A stretch of DNA of 64,000 bases, from NCBI RefSeq assembly GCF_000383875.1, contig NZ_KB912891.1, positions 178,789 through 242,788 on the forward strand, written 5' to 3'. The stretch comes from Caldibacillus debilis DSM 16016 (GTDB taxonomy: Bacteria; Bacillota; Bacilli; Bacillales; Caldibacillaceae). The translations under genes and the position numbers were made by a program. The first letter of the stretch is position 1. Each line of letters begins with the position of its first letter. Of this stretch, positions 8,684 through 18,292 are shown in pieces. Under the pieces are notes generated by a model. The model saw nothing but the letters and a program-made list of their open reading frames with translations. It was not told the DNA's origin and searched no databases.

Positions 8684-9433
8684 ATGAATCCTGTCGTAGA
8701 AACCATCCTTTCCCACCGTTCGATCAGGGATTTTGAAGAGAAAAAACTGACGAAGGAACAGATTGAAACGATCATCCGATGCGCCCAAGCGGCCTCCACA
8801 TCCAGCTTTTTGCAGGCTTATTCGATCATCGGGGTAACCGATGAAGAAAAGAAGGCCCGCTTGGCGGAAATCGCCTCCAATCAGAGGCATGTGGCAAAAA
8901 ACGGGCATTTGTTCGTCTTTTGCGCCGACCTGTACCGCCACCGCATCGCCTTTGAGATGGAAGGGGAGCAGGCCGCAAAGAACCTGGAAAGCACGGAATT
9001 ATTTATGGTCGCCCTGATCGATGCGGCCCTCGCCGCGCAAAATGCCGCCTTGGCCGCGGAATCGATGGGGCTGGGGATCTGCTATATCGGGAGTTTGCGG
9101 AATGACCTGGAGGAGGTCAGCCGGATTTTGGATCTTCCCGATTTTGTCTTGCCGCTGTTTGGGCTGACCGTCGGCTACCCGGCGAAAATAAACGAACAAA
9201 AACCCCGTTTGGCGCTGGAACATATTTACCACGAAAACGGGTACGAAAAGGATAAGAACAAATACATAGAACAGCTTCGCGCATACAACGAAACCGTCCG
9301 GTCTTATTACCGCAAACGGACGGGAGGCCTGCGGGCCGATACTTGGACGGGGCAGGCGGTCAAAACCCTGATGAAAAATGAGCGCCTGTACGTGCATGAT
9401 TACATCAAGAAAAAAGGATTCAACAAGATCTAA
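8684..9433 (+). CDS. NfrA-type NAD(P)H flavin oxidoreductase / nitroreductase
   Basis: FMN-dependent oxidoreductase of the NfrA/YcnD group, about 249 residues like its relatives. The N-terminal HRSIRDFEEKKL is the FMN phosphate-binding motif; AQAASTSSFLQAYSII and GLGICYIGSLRN are typical active-site segments, and a C-terminal basic YYRKRTGG tail is usual in this group. These cytosolic dimers reduce free flavin, nitro compounds or quinones with NADPH. ATG follows AAAAGGGGGAA. It lies between yhbB and trmL, which adjoin in B. subtilis, so it looks like an insertion into that block, set apart by its own upstream terminator. Confidence 0.9.
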   Translation: MNPVVETILSHRSIRDFEEKKLTKEQIETIIRCAQAASTSSFLQAYSIIGVTDEEKKARLAEIASNQRHVAKNGHLFVFCADLYRHRIAFEMEGEQAAKNLESTELFMVALIDAALAAQNAALAAESMGLGICYIGSLRNDLEEVSRILDLPDFVLPLFGLTVGYPAKINEQKPRLALEHIYHENGYEKDKNKYIEQLRAYNETVRSYYRKRTGGLRADTWTGQAVKTLMKNERLYVHDYIKKKGFNKI

Positions 9434-9826
9434 AACGGGATGTTTGAAGAGGATTCGTCTTGCTTCTTTATAATAAAAGGAAGGCGGCCCGGAGTTCGGG
9501 CGGGAGAAGCGGCTCGCGGCTGCGTCAAAAGAAGGACCTTCGGCAGACCCGGCAGGCTTTGGCCGCAAAGGTTGGCCCCGGGCCGGAGCGGCGAACCTTC
9601 CCGTGCGGTCCAAAGGAAGGGGAACCGAGGCGGAACCTTCGTTCCCGGAAACGGGAGGGCACCCGTCCCGCCACTAATATTATAAAACGGCGGCATCCGG
9701 GCGATGGTCCTGGCAGCGGGGCGGGTTCCGTTCCGATGCCGGGGCGGACGGATCCGGCACGGCATTTTAGGATTGCCCGGACCGTCCGGGTGTACGAGCA
9801 GGCTTGAAACAAGAGGTGAATGATTG
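9434..9826. other. GC-rich spacer without a visible gene
   Basis: Open frames here are compositional and lack start signals. A TATAATA box near 9470 could be a promoter -10 but has no good -35 partner. I looked for a T-box signature (AGGGTGGNACCGCG) and did not find one. Confidence 0.45.
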
Positions 9827-10363
9827 GTGGGAATCCATGTCGTCCTTTACCAGCCGGAAATACCCGCAAATACGGGAAATATTGCGAGAACCTGTGCGGC
9901 GACGGACACCGTTTTGCATCTCATCCGTCCGCTGGGCTTTTCCACCGATGACAAGATGCTGAAGCGGGCGGGGCTGGATTACTGGCCGTTCGTAAAAATT
10001 TTTTACTATGATTCCCTCGATGAATTTTTTCATAAAAACGGCACCGGGGAGCATTATTACATCAGCAAATTCGGGAAGAGGACTTACAGCGAATGCGATT
10101 TCCGCGATCCGGCGAAGGAATATTATTTCATTTTCGGAAAGGAAACGACCGGGCTTCCGAAGGATTTGCTGCGGAAAAACCGGGAAAGATGCCTCCGCAT
10201 CCCGATGAACGGCAACGTCCGTTCCTTGAATTTATCCAACACGGCGGCCATATTGGTTTACGAAGCGCTGCGGCAGCAAAACTTCCCGGGGCTGGAAATC
10301 GCCGGTCCGGAACTGCCGGCGGAGGCGGACGTTTTTCAGGAAGAAAATGCGACGGGAAAATAA
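9827..10363 (+). CDS. trmL: tRNA (cytidine/uridine-34-2'-O)-methyltransferase TrmL
   Basis: SPOUT-family enzyme that methylates the ribose of the wobble nucleotide in tRNA-Leu isoacceptors. The 178-residue protein starts with the family hallmark HVVLYQPEIPANTGNIARTC. Its knotted SAM site is formed by FGKETTGLP, LRIPMNGNVRSLNLS and a final NTAAILVYEAL. The start is GTG at 9827, 8 nt after GAGGTG; TTG at 9824 would be too close. It corresponds to B. subtilis cspR, next to yhbA-yhbB. A perfect inverted repeat follows. Confidence 0.95.
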   Translation: MGIHVVLYQPEIPANTGNIARTCAATDTVLHLIRPLGFSTDDKMLKRAGLDYWPFVKIFYYDSLDEFFHKNGTGEHYYISKFGKRTYSECDFRDPAKEYYFIFGKETTGLPKDLLRKNRERCLRIPMNGNVRSLNLSNTAAILVYEALRQQNFPGLEIAGPELPAEADVFQEENATGK

Positions 10364-10370
10364 AACAGCA

Positions 10371-10402
10371 CAAAACCCACAGACCGCGGTCTGTGGGTTT
10401 TG
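10371..10402. terminator. Bidirectional terminator between trmL and a small minus-strand gene
   Basis: A perfect inverted repeat of 15 bp (CAAAACCCACAGACC and its complement) around GC. The T runs on both strands would serve trmL and the convergent small gene at 10447-10536. Confidence 0.8.
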
Positions 10403-10446
10403 CCGTTGAACGGGCAGGACTTGAAGCCGCTTGAGGCGGCCCTTGT

Positions 10447-10536
10447 TTAAAAAGTGCCCGGTTTGTCTTCGTACCCAGATGTGAGAATCGCTGTCAAAAA
10501 GGCAATGGCCACCCCGAGGATAAGGATTAACCGCAT
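10447..10536 (-). CDS. 29-residue single-pass membrane peptide
   Basis: A complete small gene: AAAGGAGG lies 5 nt before ATG, the coding sequence runs 29 codons to TAA, and a TATAAT box stands upstream at about 10575. The product begins MRLILILGVAIAFLTAIL, one hydrophobic helix, and ends in a polar GYEDKPGTF tail. The perfect ribosome binding site and helix-plus-tail pattern support real translation. It converges on trmL with a shared terminator. I do not recognise the family. Small peptides of this kind often assist membrane complexes, but nothing here shows which. Confidence 0.7.
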   Translation of the reverse strand: MRLILILGVAIAFLTAILTSGYEDKPGTF

Positions 10537-10905
10537 CTTTTTACCTCCTTTGTCACTTCCCTTTCAGCTTCTATTATTATACCCCAATATCCCCGCCGCC
10601 GAAAAGGAATAAATGGGCGGGAACCGGCGAGAAATCATCCCATTTTATCGATTCAGGATTTGCAAAAAAAAAGCGGAAACGGGACTGAAATTTCGCTTCC
10701 AATTTTTGCTGCCCCATTCTAGGAAAAGCCATGAAACCCCTTTCGCTATTATTTTTAAATATTATTTTTTTCGAATTAAAATTCTGTCATTATGGAAATA
10801 TCGCAAAAAAAATTCGATATATTCTTATCGAAAATTTTATTAAAAAAATATTAATCCGTGAAATGATTACTGCATTTTATAACAAGAGCGGATAAAAAAA
10901 TTATA

Positions 10906-10933
10906 TTGAAAAAAAGAAAAAAACGATTATAAT
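10906..10933 (+). promoter_or_regulatory. Sigma-A promoter of opp
   Basis: TTGAAA at 10906-10911, 16 bp, TATAAT at 10928-10933, inside a very AT-rich stretch (10730-10980) that otherwise holds no gene. Start point near 10940. Confidence 0.75.
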
Positions 10934-10991
10934 GATAATATATATAAATCTTCAGAAAATGGAGATTTAAAACAAACTAGGGGGGAAATCG

Positions 10992-12620
10992 ATGAAGAAG
11001 AAGCTTGCGTTACTTCTCACCCTGTTGCTGGCCTTAGGCACGGTTCTTTCCGCTTGCGGCGGGAAAAACAGTGCCGGTGATGGGGGATCCGAAAAAGAAA
11101 AACCCAAGCAGGAATTCCGGGTGAACATCAAGACCGAGCCATTTTCCCTGCATCCGGGCTTGGCCAATGACAACACTTCCGGTACCGTGCTTCGCAACAC
11201 CTTTGAAGGTTTGACCCGCATCGGCATGGACGGCAAACCGGAAAAAGCGATGGCGGAAGATATTCAAGTTTCCGATGACGGAACGGTTTATACCTTCAAG
11301 CTCCGTGACGCCAAATGGTCCAACGGCGACCCGGTAACCGCCCACGACTTTGAATACGCATGGAAATGGGCGCTCGATCCGAAAAACGAATCCCAATACG
11401 CCTATCAGCTCTATTATTTGAAAAACGGTGAAGCTGCCAACACCGGAAAGGCTTCGCTGGATTCCGTAGGGGTCAAGGCCCAGGACGACAAAACCTTGGT
11501 CGTCACTTTGGAACAACCGACTCCGTATTTCCTGGAATTAACCGCATTCTATACGTATTTGCCGATCAACAGCAAAATCGCCCAGAAAAACCCGGACTGG
11601 TATAAAAACGCCGGAGAAGATTACGTCTCCAACGGTCCGTTCAAAATGGTGACCTGGGAACACCGCAACAAGATCGAGCTCGTGAAAAACGACCAATACT
11701 GGGATAAAGACAACGTAAAATTAGAAAAAATCACCATGTACATGATCGAAGACGTCAATACGGAACTGTCCATGTTCAAGAAAGGTGAACTCGACTGGGC
11801 GGGTCTTCCGTTCTCGCAATTGCCGACCGATTCCATTGAACAGCTGGAAAAAGAAGGCATATTGAATATCAAGCCGATCGCCGGCGTGTACTGGTACAAA
11901 TTCAATACGGAAGTCAAGCCCTTAAATAATGCGAAAATTCGTAAAGCATTGGCCTATGCCATCGACCGCGAAGCGATCGTAAAGAATATTACGAAAGCGG
12001 GGCAAATCCCGGCGATGGCCGCAGTTCCGCCTTCCATGTTCCCTGAAAACGAAAAAGGCTACTTCAAGGACAACGATGTGGAAACCGCGAAAAAACTTCT
12101 GGAAGAAGGCTTGAAGGAACTGGGCTACAAAGATGTGTCCGAATTGCCGGTCATCAAGATCGCTTACAACACGGATGAAGCTCACCAAAAGATCGCTCAG
12201 GCCATCCAAGACATGTGGAAAAAGAACCTCGGGATCAAAACCGAACTTGAAAACGAAGAATGGGCCGTTTATATCGAAAAACTTCACCGCGGCGACTACA
12301 TGGTCGGACGGATGGGCTGGCTGGGCGACTTCAACGACCCGATCAACTTCCTTGAACTCTTCCGCGACAAGAACGGCGGAAACAACGACACCCGTTGGGA
12401 AAACCCGCAATTCAAACAATTGTTGATCCAATCCCAAAAAGAACGGGATCCTGAAAAACGCCTTGAACTGTTGAAACAAGCGGAAAAAATCTTCATGGAT
12501 GAAATGCCGGTCGCGCCGATTTACTTCTATACCAATGCCTGGGTACAAAAAGACAACCTCAAAGATGTGGCTATCTCTGGCCTGGGAGACGTACAGCTCA
12601 AATGGGCTTACTTCGAATAA
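10992..12620 (+). CDS. oppA: Oligopeptide ABC transporter substrate-binding lipoprotein OppA
   Basis: Membrane-tethered receptor that captures oligopeptides, including signalling peptides, for import. The 542-residue precursor has a lipoprotein signal peptide with lipobox LSAC, Cys at 22. The family-5 solute-binding fold follows, with the diagnostic IRKALAYAIDREAIV segment near 310 and NEEWAVYIEKLHRGDYMVGRMGW further on. ATG follows GGGGGAAATCG. First gene of oppABCDF; a hairpin separates it from oppB, which would favour surplus receptor over permease. Confidence 0.95.
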   Translation: MKKKLALLLTLLLALGTVLSACGGKNSAGDGGSEKEKPKQEFRVNIKTEPFSLHPGLANDNTSGTVLRNTFEGLTRIGMDGKPEKAMAEDIQVSDDGTVYTFKLRDAKWSNGDPVTAHDFEYAWKWALDPKNESQYAYQLYYLKNGEAANTGKASLDSVGVKAQDDKTLVVTLEQPTPYFLELTAFYTYLPINSKIAQKNPDWYKNAGEDYVSNGPFKMVTWEHRNKIELVKNDQYWDKDNVKLEKITMYMIEDVNTELSMFKKGELDWAGLPFSQLPTDSIEQLEKEGILNIKPIAGVYWYKFNTEVKPLNNAKIRKALAYAIDREAIVKNITKAGQIPAMAAVPPSMFPENEKGYFKDNDVETAKKLLEEGLKELGYKDVSELPVIKIAYNTDEAHQKIAQAIQDMWKKNLGIKTELENEEWAVYIEKLHRGDYMVGRMGWLGDFNDPINFLELFRDKNGGNNDTRWENPQFKQLLIQSQKERDPEKRLELLKQAEKIFMDEMPVAPIYFYTNAWVQKDNLKDVAISGLGDVQLKWAYFE

Positions 12621-12638
12621 AAATGAGTTTGTTCAATG

Positions 12639-12665
12639 GGGTATATGGGCCACGCTCATATACCC
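12639..12665 (+). terminator. Intercistronic hairpin between oppA and oppB
   Basis: GGGTATATG at 12639-12647 pairs with CATATACCC at 12657-12665; only TTTA follows, so termination would be partial. Such hairpins after receptor genes of ABC importers commonly stabilise or uncouple the receptor mRNA; that role is inferred. Confidence 0.6.
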
Positions 12666-12695
12666 TTTACTTAGTTAAAACGGAGGTGGTTAGGC

Positions 12696-13628
12696 GTGCT
12701 TAAATATATTCTCAGGCGTCTCGCATCCATTTTGCTTACCTTGTTCGTCATCGTCACGATCACCTTTTTCCTCATGCGGATTGCCCCGGGCAACCCGTTC
12801 ACTTCCGAAAAAAGGCTTCCCCCGGAAATTGAAGCGAACCTGAACGCCCATTACGGCCTTGACCAACCGTGGTACAAGCAATATGCCCAATATTTGGTCA
12901 AAGTGGCCACCTGGGATTTCGGCCCCTCGTTTAAATATAAGGGACAGACGGTGAACGATCTCATCGCGGACGGTTTTCCGGTTTCCTTGTATCTTGGCCT
13001 CGAAGCGTTATTTATCGCTGTTTTTTTTGGGATTTTGCTGGGCGTTTTCGCCGCCGTCAGGCAGAACAGCTGGGTCGATTATTCATCCATGAGCCTTGCG
13101 GTCATCGGCATCTCAGTTCCGTCGTTCATCATGGCCGCCGTCTTGCAATATATCTTTGCCATTAAATTGGAATGGTTTCCGATTGCCACATGGGCTTCTT
13201 TTAAACACACTATCCTCCCCTCGGTGGCTCTGGCCATGATGCCGCTCGCCTATATTGCGCGGCTGACCAGGTCGACCATGTTGGAAGTCTTGAACAATGA
13301 CTACATCAAGACGGCGAAGTCGAAGGGATTCAGCGAGCGGGTCATCGTCTACCGCCATGCTTTAAGAAATTCCCTTCTTCCGGTCATCTCCTATTTGGGC
13401 CCGTTGACCGCCAACATCATTACGGGAAGCTTTGTTATCGAAAAAATTTTCGGCATCCCCGGTCTTGGCGCCCACTTTGTGCAGAGCATTACCAACCGGG
13501 ATTATACGGTCATCATGGGCGTGACCACTTTCTACAGCATCATCCTCTTGCTTGCCGTATTGTTGGTTGATATCGTTTATGGGCTGATCGATCCGCGCAT
13601 CAAAGTATCCGCGAAAGAGGGGGTATGA
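12696..13628 (+). CDS. oppB: Oligopeptide ABC transporter permease OppB
   Basis: Inner-membrane permease, 310 residues. One N-terminal helix (residues 8-28), a 65-residue extracytoplasmic loop, then five further helices. The cytoplasmic EAA loop reads near residue 200, [20 protein letters not shown] followed by KGF, the ATPase coupling site. GTG start follows CGGAGGTGG. Its last codons overlap the start of oppC by 4 bp (GTATGA), implying translational coupling. Confidence 0.95.
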   Translation: MLKYILRRLASILLTLFVIVTITFFLMRIAPGNPFTSEKRLPPEIEANLNAHYGLDQPWYKQYAQYLVKVATWDFGPSFKYKGQTVNDLIADGFPVSLYLGLEALFIAVFFGILLGVFAAVRQNSWVDYSSMSLAVIGISVPSFIMAAVLQYIFAIKLEWFPIATWASFKHTILPSVALAMMPLAYIARLTRSTMLEVLNNDYIKTAKSKGFSERVIVYRHALRNSLLPVISYLGPLTANIITGSFVIEKIFGIPGLGAHFVQSITNRDYTVIMGVTTFYSIILLLAVLLVDIVYGLIDPRIKVSAKEGV

Positions 13629-14557
13629 TCAAGATGACGTCATCCGTCGGGGAAAAAGAAAAGTTTGTTCTCGTCCAGCAGAATTTGGAAGAAGCGGAAA
13701 AAATCGAGAAGAAGAGCATCAGTTTTTGGGGAGATGCCTTTTACCGGTTCAGGCAAAATAAATTGGCCATGTTTTGCGTTTTCCTGCTGCTTGTTCTCGT
13801 GGCAATGGCCATTTTTGTGCCGTGGTTCAGCAAGTATGACTACGATACGAACGATTTGATGAACACCAACCAGCCGCCTTCCGCGAAACATTGGTTCGGC
13901 ACCGATGATCTGGGAAGGGACGTATTTGTGCGCACTTGGGTCGGCGCGAGAATATCCTTGACGATCGGTGTGGTGGCCGCGCTCATCGATTTATTGATCG
14001 GTGTCGTCTGGGGCGGCATCGCCGGATATAAGGGCGGAAGAGTCGATGAAGTGATGATGCGGATCGCGGACATATTAAACGGCATTCCTTACTTGTTGGT
14101 TATCATCTTGTTTATGGTCGTTTTCGGACAGGAACTTTGGACGATGATCCTCGCCATGACCGTCACCGGCTGGATCAATATGGCGCGTATTGTGCGGGGG
14201 CAAGTCCTGCAGCTGAAAAACCAGGAATTCGTTTTGGCCGCCCGGACCTTGGGCGCAAGTTTCAACCGGATCTTATTCAAACACGTGATCCCTAACGCGA
14301 TGGGTCCCATCCTGGTCACCTTGACCTTGACGATCCCTTCGGCGATTTTCACCGAGGCCTTTTTGAGCTTCTTGGGATTGGGATTGAATCCGCCCCTTGC
14401 CAGCTGGGGAACGATGGCCAATGAAGGGTTGCCGGCGTTGGAATACTATCCGTGGAGATTATTTTTCCCGGCCACCTTCATCTGCTTGACGATGTTTGCT
14501 TTAAATGTCATCGGGGACGGTCTGCGTGATGCCATCGACCCGCGCTTACGGAAATAG
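13625..14557 (+). CDS. oppC: Oligopeptide ABC transporter permease OppC
   Basis: Second permease subunit, 310 residues, paired with OppB. A soluble N-terminus of about 45 residues is followed by a first helix and the [18 protein letters not shown] segment typical of OppC/DppC. Five more helices carry an EAA loop, [21 protein letters not shown]. The family-typical [14 protein letters not shown] is near the end. Overlaps oppB by 4 bp and is followed 13 nt later by oppD. Confidence 0.95.
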   Translation: MIKMTSSVGEKEKFVLVQQNLEEAEKIEKKSISFWGDAFYRFRQNKLAMFCVFLLLVLVAMAIFVPWFSKYDYDTNDLMNTNQPPSAKHWFGTDDLGRDVFVRTWVGARISLTIGVVAALIDLLIGVVWGGIAGYKGGRVDEVMMRIADILNGIPYLLVIILFMVVFGQELWTMILAMTVTGWINMARIVRGQVLQLKNQEFVLAARTLGASFNRILFKHVIPNAMGPILVTLTLTIPSAIFTEAFLSFLGLGLNPPLASWGTMANEGLPALEYYPWRLFFPATFICLTMFALNVIGDGLRDAIDPRLRK

Positions 14558-14570
14558 GAGGTGACATGAG

Positions 14571-15638
14571 ATGGAAAAAATCTTGGAGATCAAAGATCTG
14601 GAAGTGAAATTTCATACCCAGTCCGGAACCGTCCATGCCCTTCGCGGGGTGAATTTTCACCTGAACAAGGGGGAAACCCTGGCCCTCGTCGGCGAATCCG
14701 GGTCCGGAAAAAGCGTTACCGCACAAGCGATCATGAAATTGCTGCCGACTCCCCCCGCGGAAATCACAAAAGGGCAAATTATTTTGGACGGTGAGGATAT
14801 CGTTCCGAAGACGGAAAAACAAATGGAAAAGATCCGCGGGAACGTCGTCAGCATGATTTTCCAAGATCCGATGACGTCCTTGAATCCGACGATGAGGGTC
14901 GGACGCCAAATTGACGAATTGATCATGAAAAATGAAAAGGTTTCGAGACAGGAAGCGAAGCGAAGGGCGATCGAACTGTTGGATATGGTCGGGATCCCGA
15001 ATGCGGCCAGCCGTTATAACCAATATCCCCACCAGTTTTCCGGCGGGATGCGGCAGCGGGTCATGATCGCCATCGCCGTGGCGGCAAGGCCGAAATTGCT
15101 GATCGCCGACGAACCGACGACCGCCTTGGATGTGACCATTCAGGCGCAGATTTTGGAATTGATGAAAAGATTGAAGGAGAAGCTGGAAACTTCCATCATC
15201 TTCATCACCCATGACTTGGGCGTCGTTGCCAATATGGCGGACCGGGTCGCGGTCATGTATGCCGGACAAATTGTGGAGATCGGGACGTCCGACGAAATCT
15301 TTTACGATCCGCGGCATCCGTATACATGGGGATTGTTGTCCTCCATTCCGAGCTTGGACGCCAACGATGGCGAAGAACTGCACGCCATACCCGGCAGTCC
15401 GCCCGATTTGACCAAACCGCCGGTGGGAGACGCCTTCGCGAGAAGAAGCCCTTACGCCTTACAGATCGATTTTGAAAAGGAACCGCCGATGTTCCAAGTG
15501 TCCGAGACCCATTTCGTCAAATCCTGGCTTTTGCATCCGAATGCGCCGAAAGTAGAGCCTCCGAAAATTGTTCAGCAGCGCAGACGCGTTTTGCCAGGAA
15601 CATTCGAACATCCTGTTTTGGTCGAGGGAGGTCTCTAA
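14571..15638 (+). CDS. oppD: Oligopeptide ABC transporter ATPase OppD
   Basis: First ATPase subunit of the importer, 355 residues. Walker A GESGSGKS, signature FSGGMRQR, Walker [13 protein letters not shown] and switch HisITHD are all intact. The C-terminal oligopeptide-transporter extension contains the NAPKVEPPK region; I do not see the usual set of iron-sulfur cysteines there. ATG lies after AGGAGGTGACATGAG. Abuts oppF directly. Confidence 0.95.
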   Translation: MEKILEIKDLEVKFHTQSGTVHALRGVNFHLNKGETLALVGESGSGKSVTAQAIMKLLPTPPAEITKGQIILDGEDIVPKTEKQMEKIRGNVVSMIFQDPMTSLNPTMRVGRQIDELIMKNEKVSRQEAKRRAIELLDMVGIPNAASRYNQYPHQFSGGMRQRVMIAIAVAARPKLLIADEPTTALDVTIQAQILELMKRLKEKLETSIIFITHDLGVVANMADRVAVMYAGQIVEIGTSDEIFYDPRHPYTWGLLSSIPSLDANDGEELHAIPGSPPDLTKPPVGDAFARRSPYALQIDFEKEPPMFQVSETHFVKSWLLHPNAPKVEPPKIVQQRRRVLPGTFEHPVLVEGGL

Positions 15639-16577
15639 ATGGCTGAAAAACTTGTGGAAGTGAAACATTTAAAGAAATATTTTAACGCGGGCAAGCCCAA
15701 CATGGTCAAGGCGATCGACGACGTTAGCTTCGATATTTACAAGGGGGAAACCCTTGGGCTTGTGGGCGAGTCGGGCTGCGGAAAATCGACGACGGGAAGG
15801 ACGATCATCCGCCTTTACAATGCGACCGGAGGCCAGGTTTTATACCAGGGCAAGGATGTTCACCGGATCAAATCGAAAAAGGAACTGAAAGAATTGAACC
15901 GGAAAATGCAGATGATTTTCCAGGATCCGTACGCTTCCTTAAATCCGCGGATGAAGGTCGTCGACATTATCGCCGAAGGCATGGATATCCACGGCCTTGT
16001 CAAGAACAAAACGGAAAGGATGGAAAAGGTCGTCGAACTGCTGGAGACGGTCGGTTTGAATGAAGAACATGCCAACCGTTACCCCCATGAATTTTCCGGC
16101 GGGCAAAGGCAGCGGATCGGGATCGCCCGGGCATTGGCGGTCAACCCCGAATTCGTGATCGCGGACGAACCGATATCGGCCTTGGACGTTTCCATTCAGG
16201 CGCAGGTCGTCAATTTGATGAAACGGCTGCAAAAGGAAAAGGGATTGACCTATTTGTTTATCGCCCATGACCTTTCCATGGTGAAATATATCAGCGACCG
16301 CATCGGGGTCATGTATTTCGGCAAATTGGTGGAACTGGCCCCCAGCGACGATTTGTACAAGCATCCGCTGCATCCATACACGAAGTCCCTGTTATCCGCC
16401 ATTCCGCTCCCGGATCCGGACTATGAAAGGAGCCGCAAACGGATCCCGTACGATCCGAGCGTCCATCAGTACACGGATCAGGATCGGCCGGAAATGCGGG
16501 AAGTGGCTCCCGGCCATTTTGTTTATTGTTCGGAAAGGGAGTTCGAACAATATAAAAAAGAATATGAAAACCGATAA
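15639..16577 (+). CDS. oppF: Oligopeptide ABC transporter ATPase OppF
   Basis: Second ATPase subunit, 312 residues, forming a heterodimer with OppD. It has Walker A GESGCGKST, signature FSGGQRQR, Walker B FVIADEPISALD and a C-terminal HPYTKSLLSAIP motif characteristic of OppF/DppF. Ribosome binding site GGGAGGT overlaps the oppD end. Last gene of the operon; a strong terminator follows. Confidence 0.95.
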   Translation: MAEKLVEVKHLKKYFNAGKPNMVKAIDDVSFDIYKGETLGLVGESGCGKSTTGRTIIRLYNATGGQVLYQGKDVHRIKSKKELKELNRKMQMIFQDPYASLNPRMKVVDIIAEGMDIHGLVKNKTERMEKVVELLETVGLNEEHANRYPHEFSGGQRQRIGIARALAVNPEFVIADEPISALDVSIQAQVVNLMKRLQKEKGLTYLFIAHDLSMVKYISDRIGVMYFGKLVELAPSDDLYKHPLHPYTKSLLSAIPLPDPDYERSRKRIPYDPSVHQYTDQDRPEMREVAPGHFVYCSEREFEQYKKEYENR

Positions 16578-16616
16578 ACGAATGGGGAATGGATGGCATG
16601 GTTCCTCCTTAAACGG

Positions 16617-16655
16617 AAAAGAGTAAGAAATCAGCAATGATTTTTTACTCTTTTT
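16617..16655 (+). terminator. Terminator of the opp operon
   Basis: AAAAGAGTAA pairs with TTACTCTTTT, extended by GAAATC/GATTTT, and ends in five T. Confidence 0.85.
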
Positions 16656-16837
16656 CAACGCGCGAAAAAGTTTAAATATTAAGAAAATATAGGATCGGCA
16701 ATCCGTGTTGCAAGGAAAGAATTTTTTTCCGTCGTCTTTCGGATTCACGCGGCATCATGCGGCCAAAAAACGGGGAGAACCGCGGGGTGTTCGTGGCGGT
16801 TGGGCGTTTCTTGGGCGTTCCGGGAAAAAGGATATGC

Positions 16838-16843
16838 TATAAT
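16838..16843 (+). promoter_or_regulatory. Extended -10 promoter of the MFS gene
   Basis: ATGCTATAAT gives a perfect TATAAT with the TGn extension. The -35 region is poor (TTCCGG or TTGGGC at off spacing). Start point near 16850. Confidence 0.55.
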
Positions 16844-16879
16844 GATACAGACATCATTTTTCAACGGGGGCGTTTCTTC

Positions 16880-18082
16880 GTGGACCAAGGAAAAATGGGC
16901 GCGTTAAAGAAGGAAAGTTTGGAAAGGGAGCGGATTTGGACCAAGGACTTCGTCCTGATCTGCCTTGCCAATTTTTTTGTGTTTTTGGGCTTCCAAATGA
17001 CATTGCCCACTTTGCCGTTATATGTGGAACATCTCGGCGGGAATGACCAGCTCATCGGTCTGGTCGTCGGCATTTTTACCTTGTCCGCCCTTGCCGTCCG
17101 TCCGTATGCCGGTCATGCCCTCGAATCGAGGGGAAGGGGGATGGTTTATTTGACCGGGCTGGCCATTTTCGTCATTTCCGTAGGATCCTACAGTTTGATT
17201 ACTAGCCTTCTCCTCCTGTTTGCCATGCGGATCGTTCAAGGGGCCGGCTGGGGATTGTCGACGACGGCCGCCGGCACGATCGCGACGGATCTGATTCCCG
17301 CTTCCAGAAGGGGAGAAGGACTGGGGTATTACGGGCTCTCCGGCAATCTCGCCTTGGCCTTCGGTCCCTCTCTCGGGCTAGTGCTGACGGAGCACATATC
17401 CTTTCCTTTATTGTTTTCCATATGCGCGGCTTTGGGGTTGACGGCCTTTTTATTGTCTTCCCTGATTCGGTATAAGAAGGTGGAATGGCAGCCGGGGAAG
17501 GCCGCCGCCGTGAAGTGGGATTTTTATGAAAAGAACGCTTTAAAACCTTCCCTTCTCATCTTTTTCATTACGGTCACATTCGGGGGAATCGCGACCTTCC
17601 TTCCTTTATACACCCACGAGAAGGGGGTTGCGGGCATTCAATGGTATTTTATCATTTATGCCGCAGCCCTCATGCTGTCCAGGATCTTTTCCGGAAAGAT
17701 TTATGACCGCAGGGGCCATATTGCGGTTTTTCTGCCCGGCACCGCGCTGATTTGTGCGGCCATGCTCCTGCTCTCATGGCTCCCGAACAGTCTGGCGTTG
17801 TTCACCGCGGCTTTCCTTTACGGAATGGGATTCGGTGCGGTTCAGCCCGCCCTGCAGGCCTGGGCGGTCGGAAGTTCGCCGAAAAACCGCCGGGGAATGG
17901 CGAACGCCACCTTTTTCTCCTTTTTTGATCTGGGAATCGGGATCGGGGCCATGACCTTCGGCCAAATCGGCCATTGGCTGGGCTACCGGGACATCTATCT
18001 CACCGCGGCATTTTCCGTACTCGTATCGATGGGGATGTACCTTTGGATCCTGCGAAATGAAAAACCATCCCGGGCGGCATAA
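16880..18082 (+). CDS. MFS transporter, drug/metabolite exporter type
   Basis: Twelve-helix major facilitator of about 400 residues. The loop between helices 2 and 3 reads GHALESRGRGMVY (motif A variant), and helix 5 carries GLGYYGLSGNLALAFGPSLG, a motif C-like antiporter signature. These point to proton-driven export, probably of a drug or small metabolite; no substrate can be named. I prefer GTG at 16880, 9 nt after CGGGGG; ATG at 16895 is possible. The frame is open further upstream, but the promoter lies inside that extension, so it is not translated. Its own promoter separates it from opp. Confidence 0.85.
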   Translation: MDQGKMGALKKESLERERIWTKDFVLICLANFFVFLGFQMTLPTLPLYVEHLGGNDQLIGLVVGIFTLSALAVRPYAGHALESRGRGMVYLTGLAIFVISVGSYSLITSLLLLFAMRIVQGAGWGLSTTAAGTIATDLIPASRRGEGLGYYGLSGNLALAFGPSLGLVLTEHISFPLLFSICAALGLTAFLLSSLIRYKKVEWQPGKAAAVKWDFYEKNALKPSLLIFFITVTFGGIATFLPLYTHEKGVAGIQWYFIIYAAALMLSRIFSGKIYDRRGHIAVFLPGTALICAAMLLLSWLPNSLALFTAAFLYGMGFGAVQPALQAWAVGSSPKNRRGMANATFFSFFDLGIGIGAMTFGQIGHWLGYRDIYLTAAFSVLVSMGMYLWILRNEKPSRAA

Positions 18083-18165
18083 AGCAGGCCGGAACATTTC
18101 GGGTTCATCTTGCGAAAAGGGGAATGGGCTTCCGTCGCTGGGCGATTCCGTATTTGTAGGCAAAA

Positions 18166-18211
18166 CCCCTTCGTTGGTAAGTGTTCGTTAGCGCATTCAC
18201 CAATGAAGGGG
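18166..18211. repeat. Inverted repeat between the MFS gene and licR
   Basis: CCCCTTCGTTGGT at 18166-18178 and ACCAATGAAGGGG at 18199-18211 form a 13-bp stem with one G-U pair. On the minus strand it is followed by TTTTG. It may end the MFS transcript, though no T run follows on the plus strand. Confidence 0.55.
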
Positions 18212-18227
18212 CCTCCGTGCCTTCGCC

Positions 18228-18257
18228 TTGTCGCCATTTGTCGAAAAATGCTATATT
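18228..18257 (+). promoter_or_regulatory. Promoter of the licR-like gene
   Basis: TTGTCG at 18228-18233, 18 bp, TATATT at 18252-18257 with a TGn extension. Confidence 0.55.
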
Positions 18258-18292
18258 AATAGCGAATAAAACATTTGCGAGGTTTTCCGAAA

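Noticed and set aside
9434-9826. T-box or other riboswitch upstream of trmL
   Set aside because: The AGGGTGG-type T-box sequence and other aptamer signatures are missing.
12639-12665. Full terminator splitting oppA from oppBCDF
   Set aside because: The stem lacks a T run and no promoter precedes oppB, so the operon is most likely continuous with partial attenuation.
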